Made by a program: the position numbers and the translations under genes
In this document: positions 37,401 to 52,400 of the stretch, piece after piece
Layout: each line of letters begins with the position of its first letter
How positions within the stretch are numbered: position 1 is the first letter of the stretch
Assembly (NCBI RefSeq): GCF_964355755.1
Contig: NC_092670.1
Span: 25,159,795-25,223,794, forward strand
Reading direction: 5' to 3'
Length of the DNA stretch: 64,000 nucleotides
Origin: Antedon mediterranea
Lineage: Eukaryota > Echinodermata > Crinoidea > Comatulida > Antedonidae
Notes under the pieces: model-generated
What the model was told of the DNA's origin: nothing
The model's database searches: none
Seen by the model: only the letters and a program-made list of their open reading frames with translations

Positions 37401-40400
37401 TGATTGAAGATCAAATAACAATTATTTTCTGTTGCAGCTATAATAACAGGTTAAATGGCATTCTAACACACAATTGATTGGGTTAGCCATTTTTTAGGCT
37501 GCCATTTAACCGATTTAATTGAAAATTTGTGGTTTTTTAGAGCAGAAATGGGACCTTAATTCATAATTCAGAAATAATATTGCCAGTTACATAACGTTTT
37601 TTTTTATTAAGTGCACATCATCAACCAAACACAATGCATTGCATTTTTGCAAATTATTTGATTATCCCTAGATCTAATCGTTTTAATCTTGTTAGTAACC
37701 TAGCAACACCATTAATGATATGATAATATAATTAATATAATTTAATTTGTTTCCATCATAATGTTCACCTAATTCTTAAAGGAAATAGATGGAAAACTGT
37801 TTCTGAATGTAAAGATTATTTTAATTGATTAAATGTACAAAAGTAACATTATTAAATATTAGTAAATTTTTTTTGCAAAACACATTGTACTGTAGGCTAT
37901 GCTAAGAAAAAACGAAAAACACAATATTATTATTATACAAATAATGAATGTTTATGAGTTGGATAATGAGAATATTTCATGAGTTGAAAAATTGACTGCT
38001 CTATTTTGAAAGGCAAAGCTGAGTTGAAAATAGAGTAGTCAATTGAAATATTCTCTCCATTCAATGAATACAAAACATTCATTATTTGTTTTATAACACA
38101 CCTACTTTTATTCAGTTACAGTATATTCACCATAAATCATTGACAAATGGTATGCCGGGGAATCTAGTAAATTACATAGAATACTATGGAACGCCGTTTA
38201 CGCAACATTTCGATGATATGAATTTTATGACGCGATATGTGAATGAAATGCATTGATATGAATTGAATGGCGCGATATATGAATGAAATGTTTTGAATGT
38301 CACATTTCATTCAAAACATTGCATTCAAAACAATTTATTCAAAACATTTCATTCAAAACATTCAATAAAGCATTCAATTCAAAACATTTCATTCATATAT
38401 CGCACCATTTAATTCATATCGATGCATTTAATTCACATATCGCGTCATAGAATTCATATCATCGAAATGTTGCGTAAACGGCGTTCCATAGAATACACAT
38501 AAATGTGATTGTACATTTTTTGTACAACACAAGTTATTCGTTTTTTAAATCAATTGGAAAAACATACATTCAATTTGCTGTGTTATCAGGTCTAGACTTA
38601 CTTGATAGTTTGATTGTTATAATTTAGGAGTTTACAACTATCAAGGGACTCATAAGCAAGTACACAAATGTCATACTGTGTGTATGCTCAAATGTTTACC
38701 AGTATTTAATGTCAACAAACCATGTTATTTAGTAGAAAAGGTGCACTGTAAAAAATATGTTTAGGTAAATATATTTATAATTTTAAATTTTAAAGTTTTC
38801 AGAAGGAAATGATAATATAATATTTATTTGGCATTTAATTTAAATATAATCTTGCCAGGAGTTTGACATATGTACTGTATATACCAAACCGATAGAACTG
38901 CTCATACTCCAACATAACAAAACATGGATATTAAAATAACAAATCATTTAAGAAGATGTACAAACAATACAAATTATAAGAACTAAATGAAATATAAATT
39001 GAATATAACACAAGACTTTCCATCCCGCCTTTTCATTAATGAGAATAGGTTGGCCTCTTTAACATTTTAATAGTCCTCTACTTATTCACCTTTTTACTAA
39101 TTATAATTTACTATTTTACTGTTCATATTGTTATTTTAATCATTAATGATACACTGATGTTAAATATGTACTGTTAATAATAGTGTTTTTTACTTTATAC
39201 TATATTTTTTAGTCCTTTACTCAACAGCAACTTCATTTCTTGTATTTTTACAAAATCAATAAAGTTTCTGTTTTAAAAGTACAATCCATGGGATATTGAA
39301 TTATACATAAATATACAAATTCTTATTTGATAATTAATTACCTAATTATCTATTTTATGCTTTTCAGTTGTTTCTGCATCTGAAGTATCACTACTTAGGG
39401 AGCAGTTACGTAATCTTAGCACAGAACTTCTATCTTTGAAACAGACACTTCAAGTTGATGCAACTCCAAGATGTCCAATCACTCATGTACACCAAAGTCA
39501 AGGTAAGTTTCAAATTTACCATTCTGAAAATGCAGGGGTTGTGTTGAACCCACAAATTTGAAAACGCCCACAAATGTGAAAACAACCACAAATGTGAAAA
39601 CGTATCAACCAAAAATGTGAAAACAACCAGAAATGTGAAAACGTATCAACCACAAATGTGAAAACAACCACAAATGTGAAAACAACCACAAATGTGAAAA
39701 CAACCACAAATGTGAAAACAACCACAAATGTGAAAATGCATCACCCACAAATGTAAAAACAACCACAAATGTGAAAACAGCGCCCACAAATTTGAAAACA
39801 GCGCCCAAAAATTTGAAAAAAAAGAGAGACCTTTTCGGCCACAAATGTAAAAAAAAATCCAAATCAAATTTATTGCTAGGCCCAAACAATTTTGATCGAG
39901 TTAATGTTAATGTATTTATATACATTGTATTGAGTTGTTTCAATAATTGTGTGTTCACGATACGTCTGTTAGAGTCGTCGTCGTTAACGCGTTGGATTTG
40001 CTGCTTGTGCGCGATATTTGCATGTTAACTCGTTGATTTAATGTACGTATAGTTCAAGACGATATATGTTATTTGCTGCGCGAATGCACGATACTTCAAG
40101 CTCAAGGCCATGTTATATCATTGTTGCTTGTAGTTGTTAACTCGTTGGCTTACTATTATATACGTATAGTTCCAAGTCGGAAAAAAACATCGAACATCGA
40201 CTTGGAACAATACATACATAATCGTAAGCCAACAACCACACACTACAAGCAACAATGATATAACATGACCTTGATCTTGAAGTATCGTGCACATGCGTGC
40301 AGCAAATCACAAATATCGTCTTAAACTATTCATTCATTCATCTTTTATTTCGGAAAAAAAAGTAATTCTCCATAGCTCAAACAAAGTTTCTACATTATTA

Positions 40401-43400
40401 TAAATATAAAAGAAACAAATATATATATATATATATTTGGAATTAATGTTCGTTGCCTGATTTGTTTATATATATATATATATATATAGATATATAAAAA
40501 AAAAACATACGCCACAAACTCACGTGGTTAAAACAATAGCTTCATCCATCTACCATGTAGATTGGATGAAGGAAGACTAAATTCATGAATACATTTTGTG
40601 ACAATATTGCCTGTCCTCCCCAACCTGCTAAACATTGTAGTTCGTAGAACAAGCAGATGTGGTTTTCTACAAACATGGTGCTGGCACTGCATGATCTATG
40701 TTTATTAATAGGCGTAAGGCATTGTTGAAGCAGCACACCGCAAGTGCTTCCATAGATTTTACATTAAAATTTGATTTGATTTTTTTGTTTACATTTATGG
40801 GCGAAAAGTTCTTTCTTTTTTTCAAATTTGTGGGCGCTGGGTGTTTTCACATTTGTGGGCGCTGGGTGTTTTCACATTTGTGGGCGATAGTCGTTTCCAC
40901 ATTTGTGGGTGGTGCGTTTTCACATTTGTGGTTGTTTTCACATTTGTAGACGTTTTCACATTTGTGGGTGATGCGTTTTCACATTTGTAGGAGTTTTCAC
41001 ATTTGTGGGTGATGTGTTTTCACATTTGTGGGCGTTTTCACATTTGTGGGTTCAACAGGGTACTGTATGTGATTGATTATATCTGTTACAGTACTGTTTT
41101 GCAAATGAAATTGTCGTTTTCAACTTAATAATTAAACATTTTAATGTTGCTTCCATTGTGATTATCTACAGCAATTCTACGTGGGTGATATGAAATAATG
41201 CATAATTGCACTGGATTATTAATCTCATCTTCTTCCTTATCAATTCTTTTGATAAAATGTCCATCACTACCGAATAGTTGTAGTTTGTGTCTACTTGATA
41301 CAATGATGTTATCATCCTCATCAACTACAACTCCTTGTGGCCCTATCACCATACCATCTTCTCTACCTTTATTGATAAGTACTTTTAATGACTTGTCTTC
41401 ATTATCATATAATACAATTTGATCTTTTTCAAAATCTGCTACAACCAATTTCCCAGTTTGTGTAAGTGTTATATCCTGGTATACATATTCTACAACTTCT
41501 TGTGCAGTGGTGGCGCCAGGATTTCCCCGACGGGGGGGCCGAATTCCCCGACGGGGGGGCCGAATTCCCCCACGGGGGCCGTACGCGCGAAAGCGGGGGT
41601 GGGTTTGGGAGGGTTTGGGAGGGGGTATTCCCCCTCCCGAGTCTCAGAAAATTTTGAAAAAATAGATGCATACACACTGTTTAATAGGCTAGAGCAACTG
41701 TTTCCATTACATTTAATAACAATGTCACATAATAATGTAAATTTAAATAAATCTTTCCTAAATACTCTAATACGGACGACGAACTAATAATAAACTTTGA
41801 TCCGAAAATGCCTCGATAGTGCATGTGTTTAGTGTACGACTGTGCTTTGGTGGTCTGTTAACCTCAGATATATACCCTATAGCCGGGTGAATAACTCAAT
41901 GTAATTTAGTACCGTATACAATGATGATTGCCGTAATCGCCGTGTCTATAACACAAATCAATAAAATGCCGTTTTTTCGGCCGTGTAGGCCTACATAGAA
42001 CAAGACATTTCATGTTTATGTTATGCCTATAAAATAATAATAAAAGAACATGTTTATCGTTTTTTTTATCGTTTATACTGCATACCATTATATAAAAAAA
42101 CCTTCATACGCAAGAAAAAAGTTCACTATATTACACTCTACTCTGTACAGGGGTGTAAATATACAGGTCCACGCTAACGCTTGCACACGGACCAGGGCGG
42201 AAAATGGTGTATTTTTGGAGAGTGATGACGTCAGCATTCACACGAGGAGCGAGCTAAGACAACGTGATGCTGGTAGTGGGAGTGCATGTGTTTTAAAAAT
42301 AACTCAGTTGTGGGTATTTTCCGAAGATTTTAAATTGCGTTTTCTTTTTAAACTCTTGAATTCATAAATAGTTCTTTCACTATGTAGGCCTATTTACACA
42401 ACTATAGCTCTAGCCTACTCTTCTTAATTAAAAGAGTCAAGTGCGTCGAATCCGGTTGGTGCATCTTTTTTTTTCCTAGACACCCTATTCACCCACCTAC
42501 CCTAGATCGAGATTTATGCGCGAAAAGAAACGTGACCAGACCCTGTTTTATGGTTCGGGCCAACCGCTTCCTTTTCCCAATCGAACCCCCACCCAAACGC
42601 CTTTAATCGACAGCGAACATATATACGCGGTACACCAAGGGTAATTGGTAAATTGAAACAATTCGTAAACTCAACCGTGAGAACATAACTCGTACCTTTA
42701 TCCCTGTATGAACGTACGTCGATGCGTAGTTGCAAATGAATTTTCGATTTTCGCCTGGAATCTGAAAAATACACATTTTGGTCCCTGGATGTAATATGAT
42801 ACAGCCCAGATATGTCGACGCGTATACCGCAGTGAGCCATGAAAGATTCGTACAAAGAGACACCGCCAGACAAATGCGTACCACGTCATACTGTTTACTT
42901 CGCTGTCAGTATATCGTACGTACGTCAAAAATGGAATGCCACAGTTACTTAAAATATATAGTAGTACACTTAATATGGTTTTATTTTTTACCAGAAAAGA
43001 AATGATCATATTTTTCTCCCCGACAAATATGGCCAATACTCCCCGACGGGGGGGCCAGCTTTCCCCGACGGGGGGGCCCTGGCCCCCCCGGCCCCCCCGC
43101 TGGCGCCACCACTGTTCTTGTGATCCTATCTTTATCAGCTCCTTAACACTATTGATGTCAAACATGAACACACATTCAATGTTATATTCTGCTACATAAA
43201 TCTATGTGAATTCCACGTGGGTCTTTCATTTCAATACACCCTTACCAATGGATTTGATCACATGACCATTCATATCACATAATTGAATGCAGTCATCATC
43301 ACTGAATGCTATGTTGTTCATTTTGTGCATTCTGTAAACTCTCACACCTGGTAGTGTAATCTTGCTTTTATGCATTATCCTGATTGTTTGTACTTGTGAA

Positions 43401-46400
43401 TTTCATTTGTGTAAAATGAAATCAGCAAGCAATCAACATCACACTTAGATATTCCTCTGGGTTTTTTATCTACAGTACTTCAAAACCATTTACCAGTCCG
43501 TTCTTCTCTATCTTGATAGTAAGTGGCGATTGTTTGATGGGTTTGTCATTGAAATACACATTTAATGTACAAATTCCTGGATTGTCACATACTTTTCTCA
43601 TAACATACTCATTATTATCTTCTTCAAAAAGACCATTAGTGGTTTCTCCTGTTGGTTGTGTCCATGTTGCTTTCAGTTGCTTGAACCAACTTTATGTGGT
43701 ATGTTAATTCTGGCAAAAATTGGTTGACCTTGGATCACACATTGAGGACCTTTTAAAATCAGATCATCAGCTGTAATGGGGGTAACATATCCAATATTGC
43801 ATTGCTCCAATACACCAATTGTGTGTATGTTCGCAATAAAGTTAATTTGTTCATTGTCCTTTTGTTAATGTGATCCTTCAGTGTATTCAATGCAATCTCA
43901 CTTGACATCATAGCAGTTGCTGGTTCACTCTTTAGTGACTGATTAAGGAAATTCACATCGGTATTTAAATCTGAAGTGATTGTTCTTAACTCATTGAGTT
44001 GAATATAATTTATTTCTTTTTCTTTTTTGTATTTTTCTTCCACTTTCATCTTCAGTTTGTCTGTTTTTTCCTGCAGTATTTTTACCATTTCTTTAAACTG
44101 CTCACTGATACTTTTCAAACTTGTATTTTTACTTTCTTCTAATTTCATGGCATTTTCGGTTACTACTTTGATTCTATCTTCCAGTTTGCCTAGGCGTTCA
44201 TTGGCAGTGGTTTCCAATTTGTGAGGCGTTTTTTTAAATATTTGGAATGCTGAGACAATGTCGGTTGGTTCATGGTCTGCTCCCTTTACGTGGTCCAATA
44301 TTGCACATTGCATGCAAATTGGTACTTTACATTTTGTACAATACTGTACAACTCCAGTGGTTTTTTATTAGTGGAACATGATAGTGGATGTAAAGTTTGT
44401 GAAGTTTCTCTGACTTCTGGCTAATTATGTTATCAATTAAAGAGTGTCAAATGTTATTACAGTATATTTACAGTTGGTGCTACTTTAAATAATAACAAAT
44501 ATAGAAATGGATTTAGCTGAGCAAACGTCTTGCCTTGTCCTACCCTCTTCCCATCCCTTTTTAAAGTGAAAATAAAAGAAGCATTGCCAGAACAGGAGTT
44601 TCCTTACCTAATATGAAGAAGTATAAATGTCTTTGTTGGTAAATCTCTGTCCCTCTTCTTTAGTGACTCTTGATAGGTGCTGACGTGGCTGTTACCAAAT
44701 AAAAAGTAAGTTTTTTAGTCATGAGATCATTGTTTGATCAGACATTGAATTAAACATTAATAATTTTATGTTATCAAGCATTTTGTATTTGCTTTTTAAA
44801 ATGTTTTATATTCACTTTGATACAATGACAAAGCAATTGTTTAACTTTGTTATTACCTATTATTATAATCTCAAGTGTACTTTATCCAATATTGTTGGGA
44901 TGGGGACGGGGGTATTGGAGAGTGGGGGAGGGGGGAAGGGAAGTGGGGTTAGATTTGGGGACATCTCCGTAATTATAATTTTATAAGCAACCCAAATATA
45001 CCAAGTAAACCTAGTATTTCAGGTTGTGTCTTGTTTTCAAAGCAATGCATTAAACTGTAATTACACTGAACCTAACATCCCATATAATGATCAAGGTGGT
45101 AATTCTTGTAACAAATATACACTGTGTCATATATGACTCAATTTATATGAAGTTAGTATACAAAAGCAAGTCAGAAAAACAAATAAAAGCTTCTCCATAA
45201 ACAAAAGCTTAAATCATACCAATAACTGCCGGCATAGATATTTGTCACTTTAGCAGAAAAGGAGATCTTTTAGTTCGCATGGGTGACATAATACTAATAG
45301 CTTTGAATTGCTTCATTGATTCTATGCACATACATTCACACACTGTCTCTCTTGCCATTTGGTGTAACAAGTTGTCTGGTTGATATGGATTTATGGTGGA
45401 TCTTTGTTGATTAAGTTTAAAGAAATAAATAATTTATACATTTACAGTAAAAGGACTTGTCACTGACAAGAGTATTGTACTAATAGATAATGCTTAAGTA
45501 ACTTTGATCTGCTAAGTAACTTTAGTCAGCCTATCCAAAGGAAAAAAGTATCTTTTAAAGCCCTTTTAGCACAAAATTGTAACATTACCCAGGACCATGG
45601 GTATTTGACTATAATTGTTCTCACTTGAATTATTCATGGTTACTCACTGTAGTTTTAGCAGCGACATTGGATTTTAAATAGCATGGTTTTTCCTGAGATC
45701 ATGGTTAAGTTCTAATGGGTAGGCAGTAGTTGTTAAAATTAACAGGAGTGGTTCATTAAATCCCTTCTGTAGATGTAGCCAGTTTTCAGGGTTTGTTGGT
45801 CAATTTAGCTGACAAGTTAATTTCCAGTGCAATCATGAATCCTTATACAAATAAAGGACACCTACAAGTATTGAAGAAAGTGTTCATTATTCTTTACTCA
45901 ATGGTTCATTTAATACCATGGTGTCTGTCTCTGACTGATGGGGATTAGCTAGTCAATTTATTTTAGGCCATCTTTAAGGAGTATGTTTACTTATTTTACA
46001 TGAAATAATAATATTTATATAATAGTAAATGCACTGTAGAAGTATATTTTTCTCTTGTACTGTGTAACATTACATTATTTTGTAAATTAGAACTTAGAAG
46101 TTACTATAATAATAGACCATAATGTTTTCACACTAAATTCTGGCCTTCAAAAAACAGTATTTTCTCTGAGTTAATTATCTTTAATGATGTCATAACAGCT
46201 GATTTCTTGCATTAGCATGTTCCTTCTTTGTCATCCAAACAATTCTTCCACATAATATTTATACCATGTTTACAGTCGTTGTAATGGTTTTCCTCTGTAT
46301 TGTTTTGGCTTTAAAGGGATTAGATGACTAACAATCTCAGTTAAGAAGTCAAATTAATGATGTATTGTGTATTCAATCTGTGTAACTGAGAACCTTTAAA

Positions 46401-49400
46401 TATCAATAGGAACATCTCAGTTCTGCTGACCAACATCTGCACATGGATTATCATATTAACCATGGAGAAATAACTTATTTCTCCATGTATTAACAGACTA
46501 ATAAAATAATATTTATTCGCTAGCACCAATTTGAATCCCTCTCCACAGATGCACAGCAACCACATAGTCAATCCCTAATAGTCTTTCCAATAGCATAGCG
46601 TTCTATTTTTGGCAAATACTACACACAACTCCAATGTAAGTCCTTTACTGTTGTCTTGCTTTATATTTAATCTTCTTGCTTTAAATGTGTTGGTCATATG
46701 GTGTTATATTGTGAAAACAAAGATTATTGATTATAAAGTAAGTTGAATTAGTTTAGATTTTCGGAATAATTTCTAACAGTATATTTCCGTCCTTACTTTA
46801 AATTTGGATTTGGTTTTCATCCGGTGTTATTGTTATTGTAAATCTTACAATTCAATTATTACGAGTCGCGTGGATAACAAACTTTTAATGTGTTTTTAAC
46901 TAATAATAAAAGAAACACTTCATGGATCGATGCTTTTTAATTGGTTTGGAAAATGATCATGAAAAAATTGAACAAGATTAAACCTAGATATTGGTGAATT
47001 ATGAAAGTTTTTGTTTGATTGCTAAAGCGTCTTTCATTTTATTGTATGTTAGGTGATTTAAAGGTTGAAAGCATGGACTGTAATTGTATGTTTGTTTAGG
47101 TAAGAATTTTGATGCCCAGTGCTTACATTGTACTTTGGATAGGCATAAAGTTGTACATGTACAAAAGAGTAGGACATTGCCAGGCCTCTCCGTATTCTGA
47201 TCACAATAGGAGCTACTCTCCTCTCTGGCTGCCATTCGAGTCTGAAGTACAACATCCAGGATACTGCAAAAAATCTATACCATAACATGTTTTTGTAAAC
47301 ATTAAGATTTAATTATACAGGTAGAACAACATTTTTTTATTTTAATTCAAGATTTTCAGAGTAGGTACAAATATTCCAAATTAAAATTGTCCTACAAAGA
47401 ATAACTTGTTTTCTATGTGGTCTTGTTGTGGATAGGTTAATCCAACTAAATATTTGTACATAGTTCTTTTATTGTGTGTACACATACGTTGACAGATTAA
47501 CGTGGTGTTTAGGACAATCAATATACTGTTATATGTTGTATGGGACGTTTTGTTTACAGAAGAAACGTTTCAGTGTTTATAATGTCGTTAATGTATGCAG
47601 TTAAGTTTTAACAATTTGTTTTTCTTGAATTCTTTAAAAAGAGTGAGAAAAAACAATATTTCTGGAAAGCAAAAAATATTCAGAAATCTAAAAATAAATA
47701 AAAAAATATTTGTATTTGTTATATTTTCAGTTTGCCTTTTCTGATCGTTGATGTTCAATAGAACTTGGTTAGGTACACGGAAGTATTACATATCTCTTAG
47801 CTTTTCAGTAAAATTGAATTCAAGCTGAATACTAAGCATTTTAATTGAATGAAAACATTTATTATAATTCGGCTATTATTATAAGAAAGTTGATAAAAAC
47901 TAAGCAAAATAAACCCTATGAGAATATTAAAAATATTACTATATTTACAAAAAATAATACAGGTATAAGAATAAAGTGGTTTAAAGAGGTATATTATAAT
48001 TTATAAATACTGTCTAAATTAATTGTTTATTATATATTGTAATATCACAGAAATGTTTTGTTGTTTGGCTTAATACAAGAACAATACTTTATTAAAGTAA
48101 AACATATAAAAAAATATATTAAAAATGTTAGTATAGTACCATATAAATAAAGAGACTATAAGAGTAGGCCTGTAATATAAATTGAAATATAAATGATTTA
48201 TTGGAAAATACACAAAGAGCAATTATTAATTTGCTGTTAAGAGCTACATTGTACTTGTAGTGCAGTACGTGTTTGTCAACATCTGATATAGAAGTGTATT
48301 GTGCACACACTTAACATTTCATCTGAAGGACAACAAAGTACATAGTACTAATTCTGTTAAGTGTTGACTTATTGTGTTTATGTCCCATTCCAATCAATTT
48401 AAGTTCAGTATTATCTGAATATGGTGTTAAAATTACTAAGTTAATTGACAATGCTATAAGGAAAAATTGAATAGAGCAGCTCAACAAATAAGACTGTTTC
48501 ATATCTCTATTTAACAATCAAATATAGCCTAAAGCTACAGATGTGAATGCTATGATAGGCATTGCATTTCAAACTACAATATTAGTCACATTTTATAAGT
48601 GACACACACACAAACACGCTTTTGCTCTATAAGTATTTATAACTGACGGTTGTAATCGGTAGCCTGCTGTTAAATAAATATTGGAGATTGTGAATTTTAA
48701 AGAATAGAAATATTTAAGGTATAGTAACCATGTTTGTAGGCCTATTTATAGAATTTCTAAATGTGCCATTGTAATTTGTTTGAATGTATTTAAAATTGTT
48801 CAAAATAAAGTATGTATTTGTAGTACAGTAGGTAAATAAAATAAGAGAGAAAGAGATTTTACTTTTTTAATCAATTATTCTTGTGAATTTAAACAAAATT
48901 GTAGGCCTACAGAACAGTATGATGGATTTTAAACTAGAGTGAGCTGAGGGTCTAAAAATTGTGAAATGTTGAACTTAATCTATCATTTGCATTGTAATGT
49001 CCGGTTGTTGTCCTCCCCCAAGCCTTGGATCCGCCTAATGTATGTGTAGTTATTAATGATACTGTTTTACTTATGGTCAGAGTCTATAATGGACATTAGT
49101 AGAATAAATATTGACCATCTGAATCAGAACAGGTCAATGTTGAATATCATTTACATAAATAAAGTCTTTCTAGCTAGCTCACAGCCATGTCTTTTGTAGT
49201 CTACGGTAAAGTCAAAAGACTGTAGCAGGCCAAATTTATGAGACTAGAATTGTGAAGACCTAATTAATTGGTGCTTTTGTTTGTATTAACCACCTGCCAG
49301 TAAACTGTAAATAATGAAGGCTTAATTGGTCAGTTTTATAAGAAATAAAGCAGCTCATGTTATTATACATAATTCTGTGCATGCATTTAACGCAAAAGGA

Positions 49401-52400
49401 AAAAAACCAGTTGGAGTGTGTAAATACATTCCTACATTACATAAACGCAGGTCTATGTTCTAGACTGTTTCAACTTAAAATTAGTTAAAAGATATTTTGG
49501 CACATGGTGTTTAAACGTACAGTATAATACTTGAGCCTAACAAAAATTTAAATACCAACTGCTGGACTAAGATAAAAAAGACAGTAAATACAGACTTAAA
49601 TCTTATATCATTTTTAACTGTATAAAACATGAAATTTATTGGATGTAGAAAAATGCAGATAAAATCTAGAATTTAGAAACAAGACTAGGAAATGCCACTA
49701 TATTAGTGTCCATATTTAAAAAAAAACAATTTATACACTTTTTTTGTCTGGATTTATCCTTTAACAGCATTACCTTGAATCCACTGAGTAGTGTAAGCTG
49801 AATATTCAACTATATTGTATAGACAATTTAGTAACAGATATTAATCTACAGTAATTGTGAAACTATTTGGAACCAGCTTAATTATCCAACCAAATTTTCT
49901 GCTGTAGTCATGACTACCGGCTGAATCAACAAGATCGCTTACGAGTTTACGAAGGTGATGCCATTTATTTTGACACCTTTATGAAATCTTTTTTGTCTAC
50001 CCTCAGGCACAGGTTCCCTTGTGAATTCTTTTCAGTTTCAAATCTCTTCTACTGGGAGTTAAAAGCGTTTGATAAATTGTATATAAAATTTCAGAATGCA
50101 GCTCAAATAGATATTAGCTATCTGAAAAATCTTTAAACGTTTTAAATGTTTATACTTTAGAGCTAAGTAAATACTTAATCTTGATAGACATCCGGTGGCG
50201 TTTACTATGAGATAATCATCTTTGGCTTATTCGGTTTCGATTTCATTCCGTTTAAGATTTTAATTTGAGACTGAAACTCTTTTCACAATGCTTGTAAGAT
50301 TTTATCATCGTGGTAAGTATTCAAGTTCAAATGGTGGCCACTGCTACTTTTGTTATAGTTTTTTCTCTATTGTATTATATTGTTATACCTTGTATAGACT
50401 GTAACTGTATATTGTATGTATTATTATATATTTGCTGTGAACAGCTGAGTATATAGAATTATCCAAAACAGGAAGAAATGTTATTTTTCAAGCTAACCTA
50501 CAATTGTATAGTAAGTCATAATAACTGAAAAGTCAAAAATCAATTAAAAGAATGTTTATTTTATAAAGCTTCTTAATATTTAGTATTTCCTTATATTGAT
50601 TTGCACTTATTTAACTATTAATTATATATGTTTATGTTTATGTATTTTTCTACATTTATTTGCTATTGAATCATCCCTCTCTCTGTTTTGCAATGTGAAT
50701 ATCAATGTTGAAAATATCTTAATTTTATCTTCTAGAAAAAGGCTATGAATCCGACACAGAAACCATGTCTTCGTCCGAGCTGAGCGATTCTTGCACATCA
50801 TGCCCAAGTTGCCAAATAAACAGGACAGAAAACAAAAAGATGGAAAGAAAACGAGGACGAAAAGACAGTAGAAAACGACAATCACAGAAACAACCCCCTC
50901 TAGTGAATGATCTTAGTCACATGACCTTACCTCTGACGGAAGATGCTGTCTTGAATATCTTACATGAAAGATGGATAGGTGGCTCATGTATGGTAAGGTT
51001 TACATTATGCTAATGAGAATTTATGAATGTTTACTGAGAACTCTTTAGTGTATCCATATATTTTGGCAGCCATAATATATGACAAATTTTTCTATGCACT
51101 TAATAGTATTATTAAATGAATTCAATATTAAGGGAAGCCTTCGGGACCCAACAAAATGTCTCTTTGATATGGGTCTCCCCCTGCTGAATATGAGCAAACT
51201 GTCCCCTTATTATTCATTGCTTCTACTATATACTTTTTAAATATTATAAAAAAATTTAATTTGACAGACAAAAATTGGATCAATCGCTCTAAGCTTGAAC
51301 CCATACAGCGGCCCAGCTCTACATGAAGTCTTACAAGAAAAGCCTACATCTTGTACTGTAGGTTCAATGGTTGACAGTATTGCAGAAAAGGTTCTGAATC
51401 AATTTGTTGAAACTAATACTTCTCAAAGTATCATCTTCAGGTAAGAAATCTTATTAAATCAATTACAGTGTTCACTGAAGCATATCAACATCTGGAATAA
51501 TCAATGCTTTGCTATGATTACTTTTGCACACTTTAAAATAGTATTGACATTTTTAATAAATCTAAACTGCTAAAAGTAATAAACATTCACAATATAAAAA
51601 ATGCTAAATATGCACCAATTTTGTTAATAATTTATTAAAATTAAATGCCAACAGAGTTTTACTGTTTTTTTTGTTTGTTTTTTCCCCCAGTTTCACTAGC
51701 ATTCATATAAACTCATAGAATTGTTTTTTATTGTTTTGATAGTGGTGATAGTGGTAGTGGAAAAACGCACACAGCTCTTGCAACTTTAAGACAACTGTTT
51801 CGATTGGCTGGTGGCGGAACAGAAACTGATTCATTTAAGGTATGTATTGTAATATTCACCACATACCACCATCTTTCAACATTAATTAATTTTGTGCTTT
51901 TTACATTTTCTGTTGATTGTTCAGCGCTTAGAGGTGCCCTGCATTAGTGCGCTAATAATTTGAACATTATTATTATTATTATTGTTATTATCTACTACCA
52001 AATTCACAAATTCCCAGTGGAATCATATTCCATCCGTATTTTGACAGTTAATAACTTTTATACAATAATTGTCTCTTTTGATATAGCATCTAACTGCAGG
52101 ATTCACCGTTCTTCGCTCTCTCAGTACAGCTAAAACAAAACACAATTCCAACTCTAGTCGAATGGTAAGCATCTAATCAAAAGTTCACAAGCATTAATAG
52201 GTGGACAGAAATGATACTGTAAACATATGTTTGTTTAATTTAAAAGTGGTGTGCACTAAATAGTGTAGGGAAGTAATGTCCCAAAATTTCTATACTGTCA
52301 TTTCTCATTAATACTGTAATTTGTACATGCCGAGAATGTTAAAGAGTCGCTATCCAATTGAGTTTGAACAATACCATGAAAGCCCCAGTGGTCTAATGGT

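Larger units (their letters stand above)
31458..39502 (+). other. Proposed first two coding exons of the myosin (31458-31533, 39368-39502)
   Basis: Exon 1 is ATG plus 25 codons (MASTRNFMLDKYFKEMNQ...), ending at a GTACAG donor in phase 1. Exon 2 has a TTTTCAG acceptor, 135 bp of heptad-like coding sequence and a GTAAGT donor, also phase 1. Exon 3 at 50736 needs phase 1 and begins GAA-AAA-GGC. Matching phase and good splice sites support the chain, but these residues carry no myosin motif and the introns are 7.8 and 11.2 kb. An alternative is that translation starts at the ATG in exon 3 (50765). Confidence 0.55.

Noticed and set aside
39516-39958. Open frames reading HICGCFHICG-type repeats
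   Set aside because: They are translations of the foldback element's tandem array and not a protein gene.
39542-41057. CRISPR-like array
   Set aside because: The units are contiguous without unique spacers, the array is mirrored in inverse orientation, and the genome is animal.
42698-43171. 157-codon frame as hAT transposase
   Set aside because: It spans the element's right end and the flanking NHL relic, and has no transposase motif.
46999-47288. Overlapping minus-strand frames as exons of a gene in the long intron
   Set aside because: No domain, no matching splice sites and no conserved look.
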